Below the pieces are notes generated by a model. It saw only the letters and a list, made by a program, of their open reading frames with translations. It was not told the DNA's origin and did not search any database. A stretch of 64,000 nucleotides of DNA. It comes from GCA-020345945 sp964596985. GTDB taxonomy: Archaea; Thermoproteota; Bathyarchaeia; RBG-16-48-13; GCA-020345945. The stretch covers positions 49,666 through 113,665 of the forward strand of contig CAZQWG010000007.1 of the NCBI GenBank assembly GCA_964596985.1. The letters are read 5' to 3'. Shown in pieces: positions 44,462 to 53,316 of the stretch. How positions within the stretch are numbered: position 1 is the first letter of the stretch; each line of letters begins with the position of its first letter. A program made the position numbers and the translations under genes.

Positions 44462-46246
44462 ATGGGAACACTCGTCAGACTAGCGAAATACGCTACCAAG
44501 TACTGGCATCTCGTCCTCCTCAGCATGCTATCTGTTGTCATCGCAACAGGTCTGGGATTAATAACCCCGCTCATTATAAGAGAGATAATTGACGAAGTCC
44601 TTGTCGAGAAACAGTATTCAATCCTACCTCTCCTTACCCTCGCCGTCGTAGGCGTGAACCTTCTGAGAGGGGTATTCAGGTTCACCCAGAGATACGTCCA
44701 GAGCTATATCTCACAGAAAGTCGTTTTCGACATGAGGACAGATCTATTCAAAGCCCTCCAAGAAAAATCCTTCAGCTTCTACGATCATAGGCGAACAGGA
44801 CAACTGATGTCGCGGGCCACAAGCGACGTAGAGACAGTGAGAGTCCTGCTATCCTGGTGGATATCTGCGGTCACCACGTCCACATTGACAACAGCCAGCA
44901 TAGCCGTGATCCTCGTATCACTCGACACAAACCTCACACTACTCTCGATGACCATAGCCCCACCTGTATTCGCATGCGCCTATTTTCTATCCAAAAAAGT
45001 CCGCCCAAAGTGGAGGGCGATACGCGAGCTCACAGGCACAATGACCTCAATCCTCCAAGAGAATATTGTTGGGACAAGGGTGGTACGTGCATTTGCCAGG
45101 GAAGGATTCGAAGAGGAGAAATTCAGGAGGACAAATACGGAGTATCTTGAAACCGAGCTAGAGGCAGTAGGGCTTCGCGCCACCTACGGCCCCCTGATGA
45201 ACCTGATGTTGAACCTGGGGATAGTCACTATTTATTGGTTCGGGGGTGGCGAAGTCATCGCAGGAGAACTGAGTATAGGCACCCTGATCGCCTTCGCTTC
45301 CTACCTCTCAATGCTTGTCAACCCAGTCAGATACCTCGGATTCCTAGTAACCTTTTACACCAATGCAATGGCAGGGGGAGAACGGGTCTTCGAGATAATG
45401 GATTTCGAATCAGAAGTCTCCGAGAAGCCAGGGACTATCGAACTACCACCGCTGAAGGGAGAGGTTAGATTCGAACATGTATACTTCGGATACAACCCAG
45501 ATAGACCCATCATCAAGGACTTCAACCTGACCATCAAACCCGGAGAAACCGTTGCCTTCCTCGGGGCAACCGGATCAGGAAAGAGCACAATCACACACCT
45601 CATACCAAGGTTCTACGATGTTACTTCGGGCCGAATATTAGTAGATGAATATGATATTCGCGATACCACTCTCAGATCCCTTCGAGACCAAATAGGGATC
45701 GTACCCCAAGAAACATTCCTATTCTCAACCACTATCCGCGAGAACATCGCCTACGGAAACCCAAACGCCACAACAGAGGAGATCAGAGAGGCTGCAAGGA
45801 TGGCAAAAGCCGACGACTTCATAATGTCGTTCCCAGACGGGTATGAGACAGTGGTAGGAGAGAGGGGGGTCACACTCTCAGGCGGACAGAAGCAACGAAT
45901 TGCCCTAGCCAGGGCACTCCTCAGAAAACCTAGGATACTGATCATGGACGATTCGACCTCAAGCGTCGACACCGACACCGAGCAGGAAATCCAAGAAGCC
46001 ATCCGAAGTGTACTGAAGGAGAGAACAGCATTCATTATCACACAGAGACTCTCCACCATAAAGGATGCAGACCGAATCATCGTATTAGATGACGGGAGAA
46101 TATCCGAACAAGGAACCCATGAGGAACTGCTGACAAAGAAGGGGATCTACACAAAGATTTACCGAACACAGTTCGACATCGAAACACCTTCAAAAACGAG
46201 GAAAGACTCTAAGGGCGACCGCCCAGAAAGAGGGGGGAGGAGCTAG
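44462..46246 (+). CDS. Heterodimeric ABC exporter, subunit 1 (degenerate Walker B)
   Basis: A 594-residue half-transporter: six-segment membrane domain (to about residue 320), then ATPase. Walker A GATGSGKST (368-376), signature LSGGQ (472-476), Walker B LIMDD in which the usual catalytic Glu is Asp 497. The stop codon shares one base with the GTG of subunit 2. The Asp here pairs with the altered signature in subunit 2 to make one inactive ATP site, as in TM287/288 and BmrCD. Exported substrate unknown. Confidence 0.93.
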   Translation: MGTLVRLAKYATKYWHLVLLSMLSVVIATGLGLITPLIIREIIDEVLVEKQYSILPLLTLAVVGVNLLRGVFRFTQRYVQSYISQKVVFDMRTDLFKALQEKSFSFYDHRRTGQLMSRATSDVETVRVLLSWWISAVTTSTLTTASIAVILVSLDTNLTLLSMTIAPPVFACAYFLSKKVRPKWRAIRELTGTMTSILQENIVGTRVVRAFAREGFEEEKFRRTNTEYLETELEAVGLRATYGPLMNLMLNLGIVTIYWFGGGEVIAGELSIGTLIAFASYLSMLVNPVRYLGFLVTFYTNAMAGGERVFEIMDFESEVSEKPGTIELPPLKGEVRFEHVYFGYNPDRPIIKDFNLTIKPGETVAFLGATGSGKSTITHLIPRFYDVTSGRILVDEYDIRDTTLRSLRDQIGIVPQETFLFSTTIRENIAYGNPNATTEEIREAARMAKADDFIMSFPDGYETVVGERGVTLSGGQKQRIALARALLRKPRILIMDDSTSSVDTDTEQEIQEAIRSVLKERTAFIITQRLSTIKDADRIIVLDDGRISEQGTHEELLTKKGIYTKIYRTQFDIETPSKTRKDSKGDRPERGGRS

Positions 46247-48054
46247 TGGCACACTACCACCTCTCAGGATTATTCAATGAAGAAGAGGAACTCAAACGAA
46301 AAACACCTGACCGAGTTCTCTTAGGGAGGTTGCTGACATATCTCACCCCCTACAAGAAAGGGCTAATCGCGATAGCATTCCTAGTTTTCCTGTCTTCCCT
46401 CGCCAACCTGCTCGGCCCTTACATCCTTCGATTCGCGATAGATGTCTACATCTCCAACAGGGACTACCAAGGACTCCTCTGGTCAGTCACAGCCTACACT
46501 ATACTCTCGGTCGTCCAATGGTTCTGCGGGAGAGAACAGACAATAAAGATGAACACGATCGGACAGACAGTAATATACAAGATTAGGGAAGACATGTTCT
46601 CGAAACTACAAGCACTCTCCCTAAGGTTCTTCGCCGAACAAGAGACAGGACGAGTAATCTCTCGAGTAACCAACGATGTCTCATCACTCGACGAGGTCCT
46701 AAGCAGCGGATTGATGATCATACTGACCGACGTGGTCATGATAGCCGGAATACTAGTGGCAATGTTCTCACTGAATATTGAGCTTGCCATAGTCTCGCTT
46801 ATCGTCTTCCCCTTGATAGGGATACTAATATGGTTCTTTCAGAGCCAAGCCAAACGCGCATACCTCAAAACAAGACAGAAGATTGCCGGCGTAACGTCAA
46901 GACTCCAAGAGAGCATATCAGGCATCAGGGTAATCCAATCCTTCACCGGGGAAACCCGCAGCATGCAGGACTTTGGACAAGCCAACGTGGAGAACCTTCA
47001 GGCAAACCTACAGGCAGCTTGGGTGTTCGCGACCTTCATGCCCGTAATAGAGATCATCGGAGCAATAGGAACCTGCACCGTCCTCTGGTACGGCGGTCTC
47101 CAAGTCATGAGAGGGGAGCTTACCATTGGAGTCATTGTCGCATTCCTACAGTACATCGATATGATTTTCAGACCTCTACTAACTCTTGCAATGTTCTACA
47201 ACAGTTTCCAAGCAGCCATGGCAGCCTCCGAAAGGATCTTCGAACTTCTGGATACCCCGATCGAGATACCCGAGACAGAGGGATTGACGGCACTCCCACC
47301 AATAAGGGGAGAAGTGGAGTTCAAGGGAGTAACCTTCAGTTACACCCAAAGACACCCAGTACTGAGAAACATAGATCTGACCGTCCCAGCCAAACATAAC
47401 TACGCGATAGTAGGTCCAACCGGGGCAGGGAAGAGCACCCTAATCAACCTCCTATGCAGGTTCTACGACCCGAATAGAGGGGCAGTCTTCATAGACGACC
47501 ATAATCTCAAGGAGATTTCCCCTAGATCCCTCCACGCCCAGATGGGAATCGTACTCCAAGACCCATTCCTATTCTCGGATACCATCATGGAGAATATCCG
47601 ATACGGACGGCTGGATGCAACAGACGAGGAGATAGTTGAGGCAGCCAAGGTTGTGAACGCCCACGAATTCATAACACGTCTACCTGAGGGGTATAATACC
47701 GAGGTGCTGGAGGGGGGAAGCAACCTCTCAATGGGGCAGAAACAACTCATATCCTTCGCACGGGCACTCTTAGCCGACCCCAAGATCCTAATCCTAGACG
47801 AGGCGACATCGAGCGTAGACCCATACACCGAGCTACTCATCAAGGAGGCCCTAGAGAGACTACTACGGGACAGGACATCCTTTGTAATAGCTCACAGACT
47901 CTCCACCGTCAGAAACGCCGACCGTATCATCGTCCTCGACAACGGGAGAATAGTCGAAGAGGGCACACACTCCGAGCTCCTCAAGAAAGAAGGGTTATAC
48001 AGCGGGTTATACACAGCCCAGTTCAAGACCATCCCAACTCCCAAGACAAGATAG
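46246..48054 (+). CDS. Heterodimeric ABC exporter, subunit 2 (altered signature)
   Basis: A 602-residue half-transporter with the same architecture. Walker A GPTGAGKST is normal, Walker B LILDEATSSVD keeps the catalytic Glu (519), but the signature is LSMGQ (494-498) instead of LSGGQ. Together with subunit 1 this gives one canonical and one degenerate ATP site. Start is GTG 46246, overlapping the stop of subunit 1 by one base. The Cys-tail membrane protein and radical SAM genes follow about 100-2,000 bases downstream. Confidence 0.93.
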   Translation: MAHYHLSGLFNEEEELKRKTPDRVLLGRLLTYLTPYKKGLIAIAFLVFLSSLANLLGPYILRFAIDVYISNRDYQGLLWSVTAYTILSVVQWFCGREQTIKMNTIGQTVIYKIREDMFSKLQALSLRFFAEQETGRVISRVTNDVSSLDEVLSSGLMIILTDVVMIAGILVAMFSLNIELAIVSLIVFPLIGILIWFFQSQAKRAYLKTRQKIAGVTSRLQESISGIRVIQSFTGETRSMQDFGQANVENLQANLQAAWVFATFMPVIEIIGAIGTCTVLWYGGLQVMRGELTIGVIVAFLQYIDMIFRPLLTLAMFYNSFQAAMAASERIFELLDTPIEIPETEGLTALPPIRGEVEFKGVTFSYTQRHPVLRNIDLTVPAKHNYAIVGPTGAGKSTLINLLCRFYDPNRGAVFIDDHNLKEISPRSLHAQMGIVLQDPFLFSDTIMENIRYGRLDATDEEIVEAAKVVNAHEFITRLPEGYNTEVLEGGSNLSMGQKQLISFARALLADPKILILDEATSSVDPYTELLIKEALERLLRDRTSFVIAHRLSTVRNADRIIVLDNGRIVEEGTHSELLKKEGLYSGLYTAQFKTIPTPKTR

Positions 48055-48192
48055 ACAGGGAGCCAATCCGACGGTTCATAGCACAGGGGAATCTTTTGCG
48101 GACACATTCAAATAGGTCAAAACAGACCAATTGAGAATAACCTTCCACGTTTGAGGGGAAAAAAGAAGAGAGAAACTGCACGACGGTGGTGG

Positions 48193-48549
48193 ATGATGGA
48201 AACCAAAAGACTCCTCGGAATTGCCGTCGCAGCCGCACTCATTATCCTTGGCGTGCTGTTCGCCATCGCATCGATAACGCGTTCACATACATCGAGGCTA
48301 CTGGTAGGAGTAGTATTGATGACCTGCGGGTTCAGCGTAATCTACTTCCTCAGGAAGAGGGACAAGACAACGATAGCCGAGCCAGCCGAGATAACACTAC
48401 CAAGGAGAGTAAACGTGCAGTCACTGAATTGCCCGAACTGTTCGGCGCAGCTTGACGCCAGCCAAGTGGAGATGCGGGGAGGAGTCCCGATCATAGAATG
48501 CCCGTATTGCAACGCATCCCTCGAACTCACGGAGGAACCGGCATGGTGA
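48193..48549 (+). CDS. Two-helix membrane protein with C-terminal zinc ribbon
   Basis: A 118-residue protein. Two membrane helices (LLGIAVAAALIILGVLFAI; LLVGVVLMTCGFSVIYFL) are followed by a zinc ribbon (NCPNCSAQLDAS; IECPYCNASLEL). GGTGG lies upstream of ATG 48193. Its end overlaps the start of the DUF2207-like gene by seven bases, so the two are coupled. It may act with the SPFH and other zinc-ribbon proteins of the cluster. Confidence 0.7.
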   Translation: MMETKRLLGIAVAAALIILGVLFAIASITRSHTSRLLVGVVLMTCGFSVIYFLRKRDKTTIAEPAEITLPRRVNVQSLNCPNCSAQLDASQVEMRGGVPIIECPYCNASLELTEEPAW

Positions 48550-50198
48550 AGGGGAGGAACACCCTCCTCATTCTCCTCGTCATCGTACTATCCTCAACCC
48601 TATCCGGCGGTCTCGTAGCGAATCGAGAGGCGACTGGGGACACCATCGAGTACCACTTGGAACACCAATGGGTGATGATCTGGATACTTACCGACGGGAC
48701 GATCGACCTATTATACGACATAGAGATCAGCTGCGACCAAGGAGAAATAAGACGGGTCGACGTCCTCCAACCGGTCGACGATTTCACAATCGGCGAGGCG
48801 AAGGATGAGAAGGGACACACCCTAAGAACGGAGAGCATAATCGAGACGGACTCGTACGCCGCAAGGGTATGGTTGAGCGAGCCGTTAAGTGCCGGGTCGA
48901 CCCTGAGATTCACCGTTGTATCCAACGTCAGGAAGATGATCTGGGAGGACGAAACGAACGAAGGCAACGTCGGAATGCTGTTCATCCCCGCAACATGGCG
49001 TGGGACGACGACAAACACCAACCTGAGGATCTCGATCGTCCTCCCAAGGGGCGTAGGGAAGAGCGAGGTCAAGACCACGGAAACCCTCTGGGATAACGCC
49101 TTCTACGACGAAGCCGAAGAAGGCAAACTCGTCGTATACTGGGAGAGAAACAACTGGGATCCAAGTGAACGATTCGAGTGTGGAGTCTCGTTCCCAAAGG
49201 AGTACGTTGAAAACTACGAGAAGAAAGACATCTTCGACACATTCGACATACTACTGATCTTTGGTGTAGCAATCCTTGTCATAGGTCTAGTGGGCACAGC
49301 CATATTTCTGGTCATCGTAGCCATCGTCAGGAAACTGAGGAGGGGGTATTCACGGCCGATCATGGCAGTGGAGTCCCTCGGCGTACGGCGTGGACTCACG
49401 GCCGTCGAGGCAGCCCAGCTCCTCGGGCTTACGCCCCAAAAGATTGTCGTCATGACACTTTACGGCCTAATGAAGAAACATGCGGTCTGGGTGAGAGCGG
49501 TAAAACCGACGCTCAAATTGAAAGTAACGGATCCTCGACCCGAATCCCTCCACGACTATGAAGAAGAACTGATCAAAGCCATACGAAAGGACGGGACGCT
49601 GAGCGAGAAGGGACTGGCCAAAGCGATAACGGTGTTGAGGTCCGGGGTTCAAGCAAAGATGAGGGGGTACCACAGGAGGGATACAATCGACTACTATCGG
49701 GGCATACTCAATAAGGCGTGGGGAGAGGTGCGGAGGGCGGAGACGCCGGAACTGATGTCCGACGCCTACGACGAGCAATTGCTCTGGCTCCTGCTCGACG
49801 AAAGGTACGAAGAAAAGAGCAGGGAACTGTTCCAAGACACTGTATTCTACCCCAGACCCGGATGGTGGTGGTACCAGTACAACGACGGTTACTTCTCAAC
49901 CACGCCCAAGGGCAGGATACAGAGCCCACGGGAATCCCTGGATCTCAAGGAGATACCCGGAGTAAGATTTGCCGATACTGTAGCCTCCGCCATGGAGCAG
50001 ACGACCCACCGGTTCGTATCTGACGTCGAGAAGTTTGCCGACGCAATAATCCCTGAGCCCCCACCCTCCGAGAGCACATCTCATGAACCAATACACGGTG
50101 GGTCCAGCTGCGTCTGTGCTTGTGCCTCCTGCGCGTGTGCATGTGCATGTGTGTCATGCGCATGTGCGTGCGCCTCAGGAGGCGGGGGCGTAGGGTAA
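48543..50198 (+). CDS. DUF2207-like membrane protein with cysteine-rich C-terminal tail
   Basis: A 551-residue protein. Signal peptide (LLILLVIVLSSTLSGGLVA), an extracellular beta domain to about residue 230, a membrane helix (ILLIFGVAILVIGLVGTAIFL), then a cytoplasmic part with a helix-turn-helix-like RGLTAVEAAQLLGLTPQKI segment. The end is remarkable: after HEPIHGGSS ten cysteines (523, 525, 527, 530, 532, 534, 536, 539, 541, 543) alternate mostly with alanine, then SGGGGVG. The layout is that of a DUF2207 protein; the tail looks like a modification or metal-binding site. The radical SAM gene follows in 13 bases. Confidence 0.75.
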   Translation: MVKGRNTLLILLVIVLSSTLSGGLVANREATGDTIEYHLEHQWVMIWILTDGTIDLLYDIEISCDQGEIRRVDVLQPVDDFTIGEAKDEKGHTLRTESIIETDSYAARVWLSEPLSAGSTLRFTVVSNVRKMIWEDETNEGNVGMLFIPATWRGTTTNTNLRISIVLPRGVGKSEVKTTETLWDNAFYDEAEEGKLVVYWERNNWDPSERFECGVSFPKEYVENYEKKDIFDTFDILLIFGVAILVIGLVGTAIFLVIVAIVRKLRRGYSRPIMAVESLGVRRGLTAVEAAQLLGLTPQKIVVMTLYGLMKKHAVWVRAVKPTLKLKVTDPRPESLHDYEEELIKAIRKDGTLSEKGLAKAITVLRSGVQAKMRGYHRRDTIDYYRGILNKAWGEVRRAETPELMSDAYDEQLLWLLLDERYEEKSRELFQDTVFYPRPGWWWYQYNDGYFSTTPKGRIQSPRESLDLKEIPGVRFADTVASAMEQTTHRFVSDVEKFADAIIPEPPPSESTSHEPIHGGSSCVCACASCACACACVSCACACASGGGGVG

Positions 50199-50210
50199 GG
50201 AGGAATCGGA

Positions 50211-51569
50211 TTGAAAATAGGGGAAATATGGAATCGACTGACAGAGAAGAAGCCGGAGATAACGAGGGGGATCTACAACTACAGGGGTGAAGGAGGGTAT
50301 TCCGGGCTCTCCCTGCAGCTGAGGGTCGAGAAGGGGGGAAACGGACTCCTCTTGATCAACGCAAACACGGTTCTCCACCTGAATGAGACAGCCACCGCCC
50401 ACGCCTACTACTTCATGAAGGGACTATCCATCGAGGAAGCGGTTGAAAAACTGAAGAAAACATATCGAATCAGCGGGGAAAAGGCAAGAGAAGACCACGA
50501 GAGGATCATATACACGGTCAGCACCCTTGCCCAGACAGAGGAGGTCTGCCCCTTATCTTACCTAGACGTGCAACAGGTCGAACCATTCAGCCAAGAACTT
50601 TCCGCACCGATAAGAGTAGACCTTGCACTCACATTCAGGTGCCAGAACAAGTGCATACACTGTTACACAGGAGGATCTAAGGAGACCACTGAGCTGACCG
50701 CCGAAGAATGGAAGAAAGCAATAGACAGACTCTTCGATCGAGGCGTTTTCATCTTCACGTTCACAGGGGGAGAGCCAACACTGAGGGAAGACCTCCCAGA
50801 ACTCCTCAAGTATGCGCAGAAAACCGGAGCCGTTAGCGGTCTAATAACCAACGGTCGTAGACTATCGGACAAAAGGTACGTCCAAAGACTTGTAGAAACA
50901 GGGCTCGACTTCGCCCAAGTCACGATCGAATCCCACGAACCCGAGATACACGACCGGATAACCGGGGTTAAGGGGAGTTGGAAGGAGACAGTCAAGGCCA
51001 TAAGGAACCTCATCCCCACGCCGATATATCTCACAACCAACACCACTCTGAACACCTATAATGCAGGGGGATTCCTCGGAACAATCAACTTCCTGAAGAA
51101 GCTAGGGGTCGAAAGATTCGCGGCTAACAGCCTCATATACTCGGGGAAAGGCCCAGAGGTCTCCGGCGAATTCGCACTACCGATAGAACAGTTGAAGAGC
51201 CTCCTACCGAAGATAAGAGCGAAAGCAGAGGAATACAACATGAAATTCACTTGGTATACCCCGACCCAGTACTGCGAGCTGAACCCACTCTCCCTAGAGC
51301 TGGGGATTAAGTCGTGTACAGCCGCACGGATCAACCTGTGCGTCGGACCCAACGGTCTAGTCTACCCGTGTCAGAGCTACTTTGAGAGCCTAGGGAACAT
51401 CCTCACAGATCCCTGGGATAAAATATGGAACCATCCCCTAGCAGTCAGCATAAGGAACAGGGATTATGCCCCAGGGGAGTGCAAGGATTGTTCGCAACTC
51501 ACAGTTTGCGGTGGAGGATGCCCGTTGGAACTAGAGAATCAAGGACCCACCCCGCCCAAGTGCAGCTGA
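50211..51569 (+). CDS. Radical SAM/SPASM protein with N-terminal PqqD-like domain
   Basis: A 452-residue peptide-modifying type radical SAM enzyme. Residues about 55-105 (LHLNETATAHAYYFMKGLS and following) resemble PqqD, the RiPP recognition element. The cluster motif is CQNKCIHC (144, 148, 151), followed by FTGGEPTLREDL. A SPASM domain has CVGPNGLVYPCQSYFESLGN, then CKDCSQLTVCGGGCP, binding extra iron-sulfur clusters. TTG 50211 has GGAGG seven bases upstream. The close coupling to the Cys-tail gene suggests that tail is its substrate. Confidence 0.88.
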   Translation: MKIGEIWNRLTEKKPEITRGIYNYRGEGGYSGLSLQLRVEKGGNGLLLINANTVLHLNETATAHAYYFMKGLSIEEAVEKLKKTYRISGEKAREDHERIIYTVSTLAQTEEVCPLSYLDVQQVEPFSQELSAPIRVDLALTFRCQNKCIHCYTGGSKETTELTAEEWKKAIDRLFDRGVFIFTFTGGEPTLREDLPELLKYAQKTGAVSGLITNGRRLSDKRYVQRLVETGLDFAQVTIESHEPEIHDRITGVKGSWKETVKAIRNLIPTPIYLTTNTTLNTYNAGGFLGTINFLKKLGVERFAANSLIYSGKGPEVSGEFALPIEQLKSLLPKIRAKAEEYNMKFTWYTPTQYCELNPLSLELGIKSCTAARINLCVGPNGLVYPCQSYFESLGNILTDPWDKIWNHPLAVSIRNRDYAPGECKDCSQLTVCGGGCPLELENQGPTPPKCS

Positions 51570-51711
51570 AATCCAAGAAGCCATTTGCTAGACTTCAACT
51601 CAAATGTGGGTCAAGTACGCATTATACTGGCGAGACCCTCCGAAAGACGTAGCCGTCACTCTTAAAGAGATGATAAAAAGAAGAGAGAGTAGAAGATCCG
51701 ACGTTTTCGCG

Positions 51712-52695
51712 CTAGATCTTCTCCCCGCAATTTGAGCAGAACTGGGCTGCAGCAGCGTTTTCGAAGCCGCACTTGGAACACTTCCTACCCTGGACTTGTT
51801 GGGGGGTTGCCGGCGTAGCCGAGATGCTTGTACCACAGTTGGAACAGAACTTTGATGTCGATGGAATCTGCGCTGAACAGTTGGGGCATATCACGAGCGC
51901 GACCGGGGGTGCCCCAGCCGCCGTCGTCGGTTGTTGGAATATCGGGGGGATCATCACCATACCAGTACCGAAACCGGCGCCCGGTGACTTACCCAGCTCC
52001 TTGGCAGCCTCCTTCACGGTCTCCATTCTCAGAACCTCTGAGGGGGCCGCTCTTCCAGATTTCAGCCAGAAGAGACGCTCACGGTACTCGGGTGTGGTGT
52101 CTATACCCTCGAACCTCAGGTCAACGAGCTCAAGCCCCAAACGGGCAAAAGCGTCGACAATATTGTTCTTGACGATGACCGAGGTTTCGTCAAGCTGGGT
52201 GAATACCGATAGGAGATCGTACCTAGATAGCTCGTCGATCATCTTCTCGTTGATGAAACCCCTAAGGAAATCGTTCACGTCACCGGTTACGTATGCGCTT
52301 TGCCCTCCGACAACCTCGTTGACGAAGACCGAAGGGTTGTCTACCTTCACCCAAAAGGACCCGTGAACCATTAGGGGGGCAAGGTCCGTCGTCTGTGCCT
52401 TGGCCCCATATTTCCCTGCGAACTGCTTCATGGAGATGAAGATCACCCGTGCCTTGAACGGGGTTTCCCCGAAACCTACCAGTCTAGATAGGATCGGTGT
52501 GATCAACGGGAGATTCATGGTCGTCATGGTATGCCTACCTGGGCCGAAGACATCGTAGGCCTTCCCGTCCCTGAAGAAGACCGCGACCTCCATCTCGTTA
52601 ACTATGAGTTGTGCCCCCCATGTTATGTTCTCGTCTGGATACCTCCAGACGATATCGTTCCCCCCAGGGTTCTTCCATTCTATTACCTGTGGCAT
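51712..52695 (-). CDS. SPFH-domain protein with C-terminal zinc ribbons (YdjI/virion-core-like)
   Basis: A 327-residue protein of the YdjI-like group. Residues 1-210 are an SPFH-type domain (WGAQLIVNEMEVAVFFRDGK; DVFGPGRHTMTT), a linker follows, and two C-terminal zinc ribbons close it (CPNCSAQIPSTSKFCSNCG and CSKCGFENAAAAQFCSNCG). Such proteins organise membrane microdomains and, in Bacillus, recruit PspA-type proteins. It is the last gene of a minus-strand unit, 6 bases after the coiled-coil gene. Confidence 0.88.
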   Translation of the reverse strand: MPQVIEWKNPGGNDIVWRYPDENITWGAQLIVNEMEVAVFFRDGKAYDVFGPGRHTMTTMNLPLITPILSRLVGFGETPFKARVIFISMKQFAGKYGAKAQTTDLAPLMVHGSFWVKVDNPSVFVNEVVGGQSAYVTGDVNDFLRGFINEKMIDELSRYDLLSVFTQLDETSVIVKNNIVDAFARLGLELVDLRFEGIDTTPEYRERLFWLKSGRAAPSEVLRMETVKEAAKELGKSPGAGFGTGMVMIPPIFQQPTTAAGAPPVALVICPNCSAQIPSTSKFCSNCGTSISATPATPQQVQGRKCSKCGFENAAAAQFCSNCGEKI

Positions 52696-52701
52696 GGTTA
52701 T

Positions 52702-53238
52702 CTACCCCAAATTCACTCCTTTTATTACATTGCATCGTTCACTAAAAGCGTCGTCGATGACCCCGATCGTGGATTCGATGTTACCGATCCACTCGCCAAC
52801 CTGATCGTCTGCGGCTTCCCCAACGATCTTCTTGAACTTCCTGGTTCGGGAACCAAGATCCTTTACAAGCTCGACTAGACGCATGTCAAATGATAACATC
52901 GAATCCAGCTCTTCCTCCCGGATTTTCACTGCATCGAAGAAACCGCCGTACCCGTATGACGCATGGTTGATCTCCGAGGAGACCTTGTCCAGATTTGCTA
53001 TAAGGCTGTCCATCCGATTGACAGAGGAGGTGCTCCTCCGCTCCACCAGCTGTTTCTGGACGTTCCTCAGGTCGCTCTTACATCGTTTTAATCGTCGATA
53101 TAGGGTATCCCGGACGAGGCGATCAGCTTCCCTGCGTAGTTCCTTGTTCTTATAACCGCTGAATCCCGGAATCACTAGCATGACCTGTTCTAGAAGACCT
53201 GCGTCTTCCTTAACTTTCCTCAATGGACTTTCCGCCAT
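52702..53238 (-). CDS. Coiled-coil protein associated with SPFH gene
   Basis: A 178-residue, almost fully helical protein. LRREADRLVRDTLYRRLKRC and RNVQKQLVERRSTSSVNRMD form coiled-coil-like stretches. It could play the role that PspA plays in the Bacillus ydjFGHI operon, but it is too short and too different to be called PspA. AAGGAGAAGGAGA precedes the ATG. A TATA-like ATTTAAAAA lies about 45 bases upstream, so it can be transcribed separately from the zinc-ribbon gene before it. Confidence 0.6.
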   Translation of the reverse strand: MAESPLRKVKEDAGLLEQVMLVIPGFSGYKNKELRREADRLVRDTLYRRLKRCKSDLRNVQKQLVERRSTSSVNRMDSLIANLDKVSSEINHASYGYGGFFDAVKIREEELDSMLSFDMRLVELVKDLGSRTRKFKKIVGEAADDQVGEWIGNIESTIGVIDDAFSERCNVIKGVNLG

Positions 53239-53278
53239 TCTCCTTCTCCTTCCTTTTAGGGATCAAGTTGAAACATAG

Positions 53279-53288
53279 GTTTTTAAAT
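53279..53288 (-). promoter_or_regulatory. TATA box for the coiled-coil/SPFH unit
   Basis: Minus strand ATTTAAAAAC, about 45 bases upstream of the ATG at 53238, well placed for a short leader. Confidence 0.5.
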
Positions 53289-53316
53289 TGTATTCTAGAC
53301 CAGAAATGTTTGATTC

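Noticed and set aside
48193..50198. Cysteine tail as a frameshift artefact
   Set aside because: The tail remains in frame with the protein and ends shortly before the GGAGG of the next gene; a frameshift would not give regular Cys-Ala alternation followed by glycines.
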